A stretch of DNA of 5,898 bases. It comes from VBKO01 sp036393835. Its GTDB lineage: Bacteria; Myxococcota; Myxococcia; Myxococcales; 40CM-4-68-19. The stretch spans positions 1 through 5,898 of the forward strand of contig DASWGI010000206.1 in assembly GCA_036393835.1 (NCBI GenBank). The letters are read 5' to 3'. The notes under the pieces are model-generated. The model searched no databases. It was not told the origin of the DNA and worked only from the letters and a program-made list of their open reading frames with translations. Every line of letters begins with the position of its first letter. The first letter of the stretch is position 1. Below are positions 1-5,558 of the stretch, piece after piece. Made by a program: the position numbers and the translations under genes.

Positions 1-378
1 GCGTACGTCGGCTTCACCGAGGCCGGCGCGCTGCCGCCCGTCCTTGCGGGAGCAGCGGCCTGCCACCCGGCACCGCCCCAGCCGCCGCCTGGCGAATCGC
101 CGCCGAGCACTGCTCCGGCCAGCCCCGGACGGCAGACCCGCATCCCCTGGAGCGAGCTGCTCCTGCGCGTCTTCCGTGAGGACGTGCTCCAGTGCCCCTG
201 CGGGGGTCGGAAAGTCGTGCTCGCGTTCCTCACCGACGCGAAGGTGGTGAAGGCCATCCTGGAGCACCTGGGTCTGCGAGCGACCGGCCCGCCGATCGCA
301 CCTGCGCGGCGTCACGAGCAGTCCGAGTTCACGACCTGGCAAGACGACGTGCCCGAGCTGCAGCAGGCGCTGCGCTGA
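1..378 (+). CDS. IS91-family transposase, C-terminal part (5' end outside window)
   Basis: The frame is open from the first base and encodes the last 125 residues of a protein whose start lies outside the window. After a Pro/Ala-rich linker (about residues 20-48) comes the pattern PWSELLLRVFREDVLQCPCGG. This matches the C-terminal end of IS91-type (Y2, rolling-circle-like) transposases, where a W-x-x-LL-x-RVF-x-x-DVL block is followed by a short Cys-rich knuckle, a 'LTDAKVVKAILEHLGL' helix and an 'APAR' stretch. The knuckle here is C-P-C-G-G rather than the commoner CPxCGG; I recall this as a known variant. The catalytic tyrosines lie upstream of the window, so I cannot say whether the enzyme is intact. 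It ends in TGA and is followed by a non-coding spacer that probably includes the element's end. The family assignment comes from memory of the motif, not from a search. Confidence 0.72.
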   Translation, partial: AYVGFTEAGALPPVLAGAAACHPAPPQPPPGESPPSTAPASPGRQTRIPWSELLLRVFREDVLQCPCGGRKVVLAFLTDAKVVKAILEHLGLRATGPPIAPARRHEQSEFTTWQDDVPELQQALR

Positions 379-563
379 CCGAGGCGGTCGGACAAGTCTG
401 CGTCCATGCTTTGAATTCAGCCTGCGCGGCGGCTGCGCAGCACCGCCGCGCGCTGGTCTAACACGCTCGCCGACAGGGAGGAGTGGACGGAGTTAGTCGC
501 TATCGGACCCGAACCCCCCGTTTGTTCGCCCTATGGCTCGAGCGTGTCCTGAACTCATGGTAG

Positions 564-593
564 TTGACTCCGACATGGGCACACTTCAGACTA
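564..593 (+). promoter_or_regulatory. Possible promoter for the sorting cassette
   Basis: TTGACT (564-569) is a good -35-like hexamer. About 17 bases later is CAGACT (587-592), a poor -10 match with three of six consensus positions. The site sits about 45 bases upstream of the substrate start at 637, a sensible distance for a short leader, and in the AT-richer spacer. I saw no sigma-54 (-24/-12) pattern here, although such promoters occur with some other exosortase substrates. Confidence 0.25.
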
Positions 594-622
594 CGTGGTG
601 TGGTGTGCGTTGAACGCGATTC

Positions 623-630
623 GGGGGGGG
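623..630 (+). promoter_or_regulatory. G8 tract acting as ribosome binding site
   Basis: Eight consecutive Gs lie six bases upstream of the ATG at 637. A G run can pair with the CCUCC of the 16S rRNA tail through one G-U wobble, so it is a plausible Shine-Dalgarno element and supports 637 over an in-frame ATG at 595. A homopolymer in this position is also prone to length change. Confidence 0.4.
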
Positions 631-636
631 CATCCA

Positions 637-828
637 ATGCCTAACGTACTGGAACGGATCTCCAAGGTTTTTCTTATCGCGATGCTCCTCGCGGCTACTG
701 CGGCGCTGGGGCAGGGCAAAGGGCACGAGAACGACAGCGCCCCTGAGTTCGGCGTGGCGGCCGTCGGGACCGTCGCGGTCCTCCTGGTTGGCGGCGGAGT
801 CCTGGTGGCGCGCCGCCGCCGCCGCTGA
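637..828 (+). CDS. Small exosortase substrate (VPEID-CTERM-like sorting tail)
   Basis: A 63-aa protein. Residues 1-25 form a signal peptide: a charged start (ERISK), the hydrophobic core VFLIAMLLAATAALG, and a small-residue cleavage region. Residues 26-38 (GQGKGHENDSAPE) are the only polar part. Residues 39-58 are a Gly/Ala/Val transmembrane helix, and the protein ends in five arginines. This motif-helix-Arg arrangement is the tripartite C-terminal signal recognised by exosortases. The motif reads S-A-P-E-F-G, close to the VPEID core of targets paired with exosortase E, and the next gene encodes that enzyme class. The expected path is export by Sec, retention by the tail, cleavage near the APEF motif, and release or transfer of a very short product. 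The in-frame ATG at 595 would place 14 unlike residues before the signal peptide, so 637 is preferred. Function of the product is unknown; the substrate assignment rests on architecture and adjacency. Confidence 0.75.
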   Translation: MPNVLERISKVFLIAMLLAATAALGQGKGHENDSAPEFGVAAVGTVAVLLVGGGVLVARRRRR

Positions 829-880
829 CAGGTTCATTCGCTGGCACCCGATTTCGGAGCCCGACCAGGTTCGGGCCTTC

Positions 881-889
881 GAGGCGGAG
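881..889 (+). promoter_or_regulatory. Shine-Dalgarno-like GAGGCGGAG upstream of the exosortase
   Basis: A purine-rich Shine-Dalgarno-like element lies 8 bases before an in-frame CTG (898) and 13 bases before an out-of-frame ATG (903). No ribosome binding site of similar quality precedes the first conventional in-frame start, TTG at 952. It suggests that translation of the exosortase begins near 898-903. Confidence 0.35.
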
Positions 890-951
890 CGCCCGTCCTG
901 CGATGGGCTCTTCCGGCCGCGCTGCTCCTCGCCGAGTACCTGACGCTCTCG

Positions 952-2466
952 TTGCTCGTGGATTTGCCGACTGCGGGCCCCGCGATGCGGCTGGTGGAGG
1001 CGGTCCGTATCGCGGTCCCCGTCATGATCGGCGCGGCCGCAGGCGCGTGGTTGCTGGAACAGCGCCAGGCGCGCCTTGCGCTGCAGGAGATGGCCGCGTC
1101 GCTGCCGCCCTGGCGTCTGTGGCCCGCGCTCGGGGCGCAACTCGCCGCGTTCACCGTCACCGCCCTGCTCGCCCGCCGGCTGCTGGGGGCGGGAGCGCCA
1201 CCGATCACTTCCCGTTCGCTGGCAGGCTTGCTGGCTTGTGCGGCAATCGCCGCCCTGCTTGCGGTGGCCAGCGCGGCCCCGTTGCGGTGGACTACCCACC
1301 TCGTCGCGGTCCGCTGGCGCGTCCCGCTCGTCGCGCTGGCGCTTGGCATGCTCTCGTGGCGCGCGGCCGCGGCAGCCGAGGGCTTGTGGGGGCTTCTCTC
1401 GGGGGGCACGCTGCGAGCCGTCGCCTCGGTGCTCCGCCTCCTAGGCCTCGACGTGACGACCGACCCGGCGACGAATCTCATCGCGGTCCGGGCCTTCCGG
1501 GTGCTCATCGCTCCAATCTGCTCCGGCGTGGACGGTGTCGGTCTGGTCCTGCTCTTCCAGGCGATCTGGATCTCCATGGCTCGTTCCCGGCTTCGATTGG
1601 GACGCGCGTTCGTTCTCTTGCCGCTTGGCGCCATCGCCGCGCTGGCGGCGAACGTCCTGCGGATCGCCACCCTCGTGATGGTCGGCGCGTCTGGCAGAAG
1701 GGACCTGGCGTTCGGGGGACTCCATTCCAAGCTTGGTTGGATTCTGTTCATCGCCATCGCGCTCGGGAGCGTGGCCATCGCGGAACGGACTCCCTGGCTG
1801 CAGCGATCGGGAGCCGCCGCGACGGCAGAGGATGGAGGGTTGCCTCCGGTCGTCGCCGCGTATCTCGCTCCTCTCCTCGCGGCTCTCGCGACCGCCCTCG
1901 TCACCAGCATCTGGAGCAACGGTTCTCTCGACCTTTGGTACGGGGCGCGCATCGCGGCGGCGCTGGCCGCGCTTCTCCTCGTCGGCCGAGACCTGCCCCG
2001 GCTCTCGTTCTCGGTGCCCTGGGTGCCGGTGCTGCTCGCCGCCGGCGTCTGCGCGATCTGGATCCACTGGGGCGGCGGAGACGGCGCGGCACTTGCCGAC
2101 GATCTCACCCGTCTGTCGCCGGTCGGTCGATGGACCTGGATCGCGGTGCGGGCGGCTGGCTCCTGCCTCGCGATTCCGCTCGCGGAGGAGCTGGCGTTTC
2201 GGGGCTTTCTCTTGCCATGGCTGGTTTCGCCAGACTTCGAAACGGCGCCGCCCCACAAGTGGACGTGGCCGGCGGTGCTCCTCTCGTCGGTCGCCTTCGG
2301 CGCCATTCACCAACAGTGGCTCGTGGGCACGGCCGCCGGACTCGCCTTCGCGGCCGCCCGGCTCCACCGGGACCGGCTCGGCGATGCCGTCTTGGCCCAT
2401 GTACTCTGCAACGCGGGTATCGCCGCGGCGGTGCTGCTGGGCGGTCGCTGGGACCTCTGGGGCTAG
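952..2466 (+). CDS. xrtE: Exosortase E / CPBP protease fusion
   Basis: A 504-aa polytopic inner-membrane protein, numbered from TTG 952. The N-terminal two thirds is an exosortase, a transpeptidase-like enzyme that cuts C-terminal sorting tails at the outer face of the inner membrane. The expected triad is visible: Cys190 in PICSGVDG, Arg237 in NVLRIATL and His258 in GGLHSKLGW, each at a membrane-helix border. The C-terminal domain (about 390-500) is a CPBP (CAAX protease/bacteriocin-processing, Abi) metalloprotease-like domain. It has E412-E413-x3-R417 (PLAEELAFRGF), H453 in FGAIHQQWL, and H483/N487 in LAHVLCN. This fusion and length match the described exosortase E/protease family of VPEID-CTERM systems. 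The likely substrate is encoded 123 bases upstream in the same frame. The start is uncertain: the frame stays open and hydrophobic upstream of 952 (WALPAALLLAEYLTLSLLVDL), so the true N-terminus is probably near 898-903. The gene converges on the repair operon. Confidence 0.88.
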   Translation: MLVDLPTAGPAMRLVEAVRIAVPVMIGAAAGAWLLEQRQARLALQEMAASLPPWRLWPALGAQLAAFTVTALLARRLLGAGAPPITSRSLAGLLACAAIAALLAVASAAPLRWTTHLVAVRWRVPLVALALGMLSWRAAAAAEGLWGLLSGGTLRAVASVLRLLGLDVTTDPATNLIAVRAFRVLIAPICSGVDGVGLVLLFQAIWISMARSRLRLGRAFVLLPLGAIAALAANVLRIATLVMVGASGRRDLAFGGLHSKLGWILFIAIALGSVAIAERTPWLQRSGAAATAEDGGLPPVVAAYLAPLLAALATALVTSIWSNGSLDLWYGARIAAALAALLLVGRDLPRLSFSVPWVPVLLAAGVCAIWIHWGGGDGAALADDLTRLSPVGRWTWIAVRAAGSCLAIPLAEELAFRGFLLPWLVSPDFETAPPHKWTWPAVLLSSVAFGAIHQQWLVGTAAGLAFAAARLHRDRLGDAVLAHVLCNAGIAAAVLLGGRWDLWG

Positions 2467-2619
2467 AGTGGCTTCGCACCGCTTGAGGTCTCTCTTGCCC
2501 TTCCTCCCCTGCGCAGCCGGTGCATGGCACGGCCGCGGGCAGGTCTGCTACGCTTCGTGAGGGCAGGAAGGAAGCGTCGAGTTGGCAGAACGCGGCTTAT
2601 CGGTCCTATGGTCGAGAGC
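2467..2619. other. Convergent spacer between xrtE and the repair operon
   Basis: This 153-bp stretch lies between two convergent gene ends. I see no gene in it. It contains a pyrimidine-rich segment (about 2488-2511) and a purine-rich one (about 2559-2578) that are only imperfectly complementary. There is no compact GC hairpin followed by a T run on either strand, so no intrinsic terminator can be supported. Confidence 0.5.
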
Positions 2620-2865
2620 CTAAAAGTGCGGCATGCACACCGCGCATGGGCGGTACCAGGCTGCGATCGCGGTGGCTTCATCGAGGAAGAACACCCGGCT
2701 GGCGCGGTAGCCGCCACGGGCCAGCGCCCTGAGGGCCGCCCGGCAATCCAGCCGGCCGTAGATGCGCCCGCGGCGGTTGCCGCCGAGAATGCCGGGGCGG
2801 GCGCTGCCGTGCGGCCGGCCATCGGGCCCGACGACCTGCCAGGTCCTGCCGGCGCCGGCGGTCAC
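2620..2865 (-). CDS. Stand-alone Ada-type metal-binding domain protein
   Basis: An 81-aa protein that is little more than one Ada N-terminal-like zinc domain. Recognisable blocks are VGPDGRPHGSARPGILGG (residues 12-29), RIYGRLDC (34-41), GGYRASRVFFLDEATAIAA (51-69) and YRPCAVC (71-77), ending four residues later. In E. coli Ada, four cysteines bind zinc and Cys38 takes methyl groups from phosphotriesters. Here only C41, C74 and C77 are present, and the position matching Cys38 (four before C41) is Gly37. Phosphotriester methyl transfer by the classical route is therefore doubtful. GTG at 2865 is chosen because it follows a strong GGAGGT and overlaps the ogt stop as GTGA. It is the last gene of the operon and presumably co-translated with ogt. 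The role may be metal or DNA binding in the alkylation response; this is inference. The W at residue 70 is where I recall Gly in relatives. Confidence 0.72.
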   Translation of the reverse strand: MTAGAGRTWQVVGPDGRPHGSARPGILGGNRRGRIYGRLDCRAALRALARGGYRASRVFFLDEATAIAAWYRPCAVCMPHF

Positions 2866-3476
2866 GCCGCCACCTCCATGGCCAGCAGGGCGCGCTTGGC
2901 CTCGGGCCCACCGAGATACTCGCCCGTCGTGCCGTCGCTGCGCACCACCCGGTGGCACGGCACGACCAGCGGGAGCGGGTTGTGTGAGCAGGCGCTCGCG
3001 GCGGCGCGGACCGCGGACGGATTGCCGGCCGCCCTGGCCACGGCGGCATAGCTCTGCGTGACGCCGTAGGGAATGCGGCGCAGGTGCTCGAGCACCGAGC
3101 GACGGAATCCGTGGGCCAGTTGCAGGTCGACCGGTACGCTGAACGCGCGCCGCTTGCCGGCGAAGTATTCGTCCAGCTGGTGGGCCGCTTCGTCCAGCCG
3201 GCGCGGGGTGCGCAGGATCCGGGGGCTGATGTCGCTGGCCAGGCGCGCCAGTACGGCGTCGTGGTCCTCGCAGCTGAAGGCCACGCGCACCAGCCCTTCG
3301 CCGGTCGCAGCGAGCAGCAGCAGCCCGAGCGGGCTGTCGACGGTGCGGTAGGACACGTCGAGCAGCCCCTGCTTCTCCGCCAGCGCCGCGAGGCGGCTGT
3401 GCAGCCGGCCATCGCTGTCGACGCCGGCGCCGGCAAACGCGTTCGTGAGGCGGTCGATGATCTGCTTGTCGCTCAT
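2862..3476 (-). CDS. ogt: Methylated-DNA--protein-cysteine S-methyltransferase (O6-alkylguanine repair)
   Basis: A 204-aa suicide DNA repair enzyme that moves alkyl groups from O6-alkylguanine to its own cysteine. The acceptor motif PCHRVV is at residues 173-178, with Cys174 as nucleophile. It is preceded by the hinge Asn166 in CSHNPLPLVV and by the DNA-binding wing IPYGVTQSYAAVARAAGNP (135-153), with Arg157 as a likely nucleotide-flipping finger. The C-terminal GEYLGGPEAKRALL is typical of the family. Residues 40-115 form the N-terminal ribonuclease-like domain. Residues 1-40 (MSDKQIIDRL...) are an extra helical leader that I recall from Ogt variants encoded beside sigma factors, mostly in actinobacteria. 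The ATG at 3476 follows AAAGGAG by eight bases and overlaps the sigma factor stop as ATGA. The reading frame stays open far upstream (to 4625) only because of high GC content. Confidence 0.92.
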   Translation of the reverse strand: MSDKQIIDRLTNAFAGAGVDSDGRLHSRLAALAEKQGLLDVSYRTVDSPLGLLLLAATGEGLVRVAFSCEDHDAVLARLASDISPRILRTPRRLDEAAHQLDEYFAGKRRAFSVPVDLQLAHGFRRSVLEHLRRIPYGVTQSYAAVARAAGNPSAVRAAASACSHNPLPLVVPCHRVVRSDGTTGEYLGGPEAKRALLAMEVAA

Positions 3477-4054
3477 GTCTTGGCTCCTTTCGAGAAATGC
3501 TTGCGGAGGCTTGCGATGCCGTCCGCGGCGCTGCGCCGGGCAGCGGTAGCGCTGGACTCCAGCAGCTCGCCCACCTCGGCGTAGGACAGGTCGGCGAGGT
3601 AGCGGTAGATCACGGCTCCGCGCTGCTTGGCCGGCAGGCCGTCCAGCGCGGCTCGCAGGTCGTCGTCCATCGATGACTCTCCGGCCGATGCCGCGTCGGT
3701 GGCGGGGATCTCGGGCAGATCGCCCGCTGGCTGCGGTCTCCTCGCCGCGCCGCGGAGCTGGTCGATGGCCTTGCGATGCGCGATGGTCACCAGCCAGCCG
3801 CGGATGCTGCTTTCCGGCTGCAGCTTCGGATACGCCTCCAGCGCGGACAAGAACGTCTCCGACCAGGCGTCCGCCGCGTCCGCCGGGCCCAGCAGCGCGC
3901 GGCACACGCGCATCACCACGGGGCCATGCTCGGCCACGATTTCCTCGAACGGTCGCACGGCGGCATCGCGCGAACGCACCGGCCGCCCGGTCTGTGAGGG
4001 TCCACGAGAGGACTCCATGAGGTTCGTTCGGGTCATGAGCGCCCAGACTGTCAT
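3473..4054 (-). CDS. ECF-type RNA polymerase sigma factor
   Basis: A 193-aa sigma-70 family protein with the two ECF regions. Region 2 spans about residues 36-105 (FEEIVAEHGPVVMRVCRALL, then AWSETFLSALEAYPKL, then IRGWLVTIAHRKAIDQLR). Region 4 spans about 132-187 (LRAALDGLPAKQRGAVIYRY, LSYAEVGELL, then the recognition helix area ATAARRSAADGIASLRKHF). The first 30 residues are a poorly conserved extension, so internal ATGs at 4036 or 4018 are possible. The 4054 start is preferred because it overlaps the upstream oxygenase stop as ATGA, like the next two junctions. It lies between the dioxygenases and the methyltransferase. Its targets probably include this operon, but no promoter evidence proves that. 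No anti-sigma factor or membrane protein is encoded beside it, so control is likely by expression level or by an unlinked partner. Confidence 0.87.
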   Translation of the reverse strand: MTVWALMTRTNLMESSRGPSQTGRPVRSRDAAVRPFEEIVAEHGPVVMRVCRALLGPADAADAWSETFLSALEAYPKLQPESSIRGWLVTIAHRKAIDQLRGAARRPQPAGDLPEIPATDAASAGESSMDDDLRAALDGLPAKQRGAVIYRYLADLSYAEVGELLESSATAARRSAADGIASLRKHFSKGAKT

Positions 4055-4761
4055 CGGGCGTCGTGGAAGACGAGGCCCAGCGTGTGGCGGCGCCCGGAGC
4101 GCAGCACGCTGACGCGGTGACGCATCGGCGCGGCCGACCAGCCACGGCGGGACGGCACCGGCCGGTCGCGAGTGGTGAAGACCAGGCCCTGACCCCGTCC
4201 GATGGCAGTGGTGGTGCCGCGGGACTGCGCGCGCAGGCGCTGCTCGACGGCGAGGAACTCACCGCCTGTGTAGTCCACGACGGGCCGGTCGAGGCCGATG
4301 ACCACCTGGAGCGGAAACACGAGCTCGCCGTAGAGGTCGCGATGCAGCGCGTTCCAGTCGCCCGGCCCGTACCGGAGCAGCAGCGGTGTGGGGCGGGTCT
4401 GCCCGGCCAGGTGACATTGTCCGAGCCAGTCGTCGAGGTCGTCCGGCCACGGCGCTGGCTGCCCGAGCCGTCCGGCCCATTCCCTGGCGATCGGCAGCAG
4501 GTGCGGCCAGAAGGCGGCGCGCAGCTCTGCGACCAGCTCCGGCAGGGGCCGATCGAAGTATCGGTACTCGCCCTGCCCGAACCGGTGGCGAGCCATGTCG
4601 ATGGTCGAGCGGAACCGGCCGTCATCGCTGTAGAGGCCGGTGAGCGTGCGGCACTCCGGCGGACTCAACACCGGGCCCGTGAGGGAGCACCCCACGTCAT
4701 CGAGCACGCCGGAGATCGCTGCCCAGTCCAGCTTGTCGACGCGTCTTGCCACTTTTGCCAT
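4051..4761 (-). CDS. 2OG-Fe(II) oxygenase of an alkylation-repair operon
   Basis: A 236-aa protein with the double-stranded beta-helix iron site of 2-oxoglutarate dioxygenases. The HxD motif is H140-x-D142 in NALHRDLYGE, the distal ligand is H215 in PMRHRVSVL, and the 2OG-binding arginine is R224 or R225 in RSGRRHTLGLVFHDA. The region FPLQVVIGL then GGEFLAVEQR (149-175) fits the core strands of the prolyl-4-hydroxylase-like branch. It differs from the preceding AlkB and is probably not a classical AlkB. I recall similar proteins beside Ada, Ogt or AlkB genes, but the substrate is not known to me. Start: ATG at 4761 lies eight bases after the alkB stop. An in-frame TTG at 4773 would overlap that stop as TTGA and give 240 aa, in keeping with the overlaps at the other junctions. 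Its 3' end overlaps the sigma factor gene by four bases. Confidence 0.8.
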   Translation of the reverse strand: MAKVARRVDKLDWAAISGVLDDVGCSLTGPVLSPPECRTLTGLYSDDGRFRSTIDMARHRFGQGEYRYFDRPLPELVAELRAAFWPHLLPIAREWAGRLGQPAPWPDDLDDWLGQCHLAGQTRPTPLLLRYGPGDWNALHRDLYGELVFPLQVVIGLDRPVVDYTGGEFLAVEQRLRAQSRGTTTAIGRGQGLVFTTRDRPVPSRRGWSAAPMRHRVSVLRSGRRHTLGLVFHDAR

Positions 4762-4769
4762 GGCGTCGC

Positions 4770-5558
4770 TCAAAGGCCGGTCTCGCGCACGGTGATGCTG
4801 AGCCGGCCCGGAGGAAGGCCGAGCCCGCCGGGAGCCGTGCCGTCGAGGACCTTGGGAACGCCGTGATGGATGCGCCGGTTCGGCTCGCCGAACACGAGCA
4901 GATCGCCGGAGCGAAGCTCCAGGTCCGTGAACGGGCCCGTGCGCCGGCCGACGCCCGCGAACCGGAAGACGCAGCTGTCGCCGAGGCTGACGGTGACCAC
5001 CGGGGCGTCGCTGGGTTCTTCGCCATCCTGGTGCAAACCGAGGTGCGCGCCGGGCGCGTACAGGTTCACGATCGCTGCATCGGGCGCATAGGTCGCCGCC
5101 TCGGCGCTGTCCCGCCCGTACGCCTCCGCGACGGCTGCCCGCGCCAGGTCCGCAACTTCCTCCGGCAACGGCTTGACCGGCGCGCCGTCGGTGTCGTCCG
5201 CCGTCTTCGAGTAAGCGTACGGCGTCCAGTGCCAACCGAGGCACACGGACTGCACGCTCATCAGATGTCCCCTCGGAACCCTCGGGTGCCGGAGGCCGGC
5301 CGGCGGCAACGCCCACCGCCGGAACTGGGCGACCAGCGACCGCTGCATCTCGAGGTCGAGCCATCCCGCGACGCGCACCACCCCGGGCAAACACATCTCG
5401 CGGCGGCCATGGCCCGCGTCTTTGCCGGCAGCGGCAGGGCCCAGGGCCAAAGTGAGCTGGCGCTCTGCGAAAGCCAGCGGGGGCGGCAGGGCCGTCGACA
5501 CGCCGCCGAGGCGGCTGCGACCCATCCTGGCGCGCGGCGATGGAGCGATCGGGGTCAT
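4770..5558 (-). CDS. alkB: AlkB-type 2OG-Fe(II) DNA-repair dioxygenase
   Basis: A 262-aa protein (from 5558) related to AlkB, which oxidatively removes methyl groups from N1-methyladenine and N3-methylcytosine. The nucleotide/cofactor strand reads NLYAPGAHLGLHQDGEE: N165 and Y167 match the 2OG-contacting Asn/Tyr of E. coli AlkB, and H176/D178 are the iron ligands. The third ligand is H232 in RIHHGVPKV. R252 and R258 in GRLSITVRETGL match the C-terminal arginines that hold 2OG. Residues 94-131 contain MSVQSVCLGWHWTPYAYSKT and DGAPVKPLP, typical of the AlkB branch common in actinobacteria. The conserved fold begins near residue 55 (MCLPGVVRVAGWLD), so an internal ATG at 5396 would give a family-sized 208-aa protein. 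However, G or C dominates third positions back to 5558, which supports the longer form. It is the first certain gene of the repair operon. Confidence 0.87.
   Translation of the reverse strand: MTPIAPSPRARMGRSRLGGVSTALPPPLAFAERQLTLALGPAAAGKDAGHGRREMCLPGVVRVAGWLDLEMQRSLVAQFRRWALPPAGLRHPRVPRGHLMSVQSVCLGWHWTPYAYSKTADDTDGAPVKPLPEEVADLARAAVAEAYGRDSAEAATYAPDAAIVNLYAPGAHLGLHQDGEEPSDAPVVTVSLGDSCVFRFAGVGRRTGPFTDLELRSGDLLVFGEPNRRIHHGVPKVLDGTAPGGLGLPPGRLSITVRETGL

Larger units (their letters stand above)
379..636. other. Spacer between the transposase and the sorting-substrate gene
   Basis: This stretch has no convincing gene. It is less GC-rich than its surroundings between about 480 and 630. It holds a 10-bp palindrome GCTGCGCAGC (432-441). 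A 9-bp inverted repeat pairs ACACGCTCG (461-469) with CGAGCGTGT (539-547). A smaller dyad pairs CGAAC (510-514) with GTTCG (524-528), and a short palindrome GCGTTGAACGC lies at 607-617. The first three could belong to the terminal region of the IS91-type element, whose ends carry short hairpins instead of long terminal repeats, but the element boundary cannot be placed from this sequence alone. Confidence 0.5.

Noticed and set aside
505..530. GGACCCGAACCCCCCG resembling the T-arm region of a tRNA
   Set aside because: No acceptor, anticodon or D-arm partners are found around it; no tRNA can be folded.
834..2306. Long open frame on the - strand opposite the exosortase (490 codons)
   Set aside because: Arg/Ser/Pro/Ala-rich translation with no recognisable domain; it is the antisense shadow of a gene with clear catalytic motifs on the + strand.
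903..2486. Long open + strand frame starting at ATG 903 (527 codons)
   Set aside because: Arg-rich low-complexity product in a different frame from the exosortase; only its ATG is of interest, as a possible original exosortase start.
2476..2523. GCACCG / CGGTGC inverted pair after xrtE as a terminator
   Set aside because: The arms are six bases with a 36-base loop and no T run follows; it would not form a convincing intrinsic terminator.
3477..4625. Upstream extension of the ogt frame suggesting a 587-aa fusion protein
   Set aside because: The extension overlaps the sigma factor and oxygenase in another frame, has shadow-like composition, and ogt has its own ATG with a good Shine-Dalgarno and ATGA overlap.
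4063..4866. Open + strand frame of 267 codons opposite the oxygenase genes
   Set aside because: Antisense to a motif-bearing gene and without any recognisable feature.
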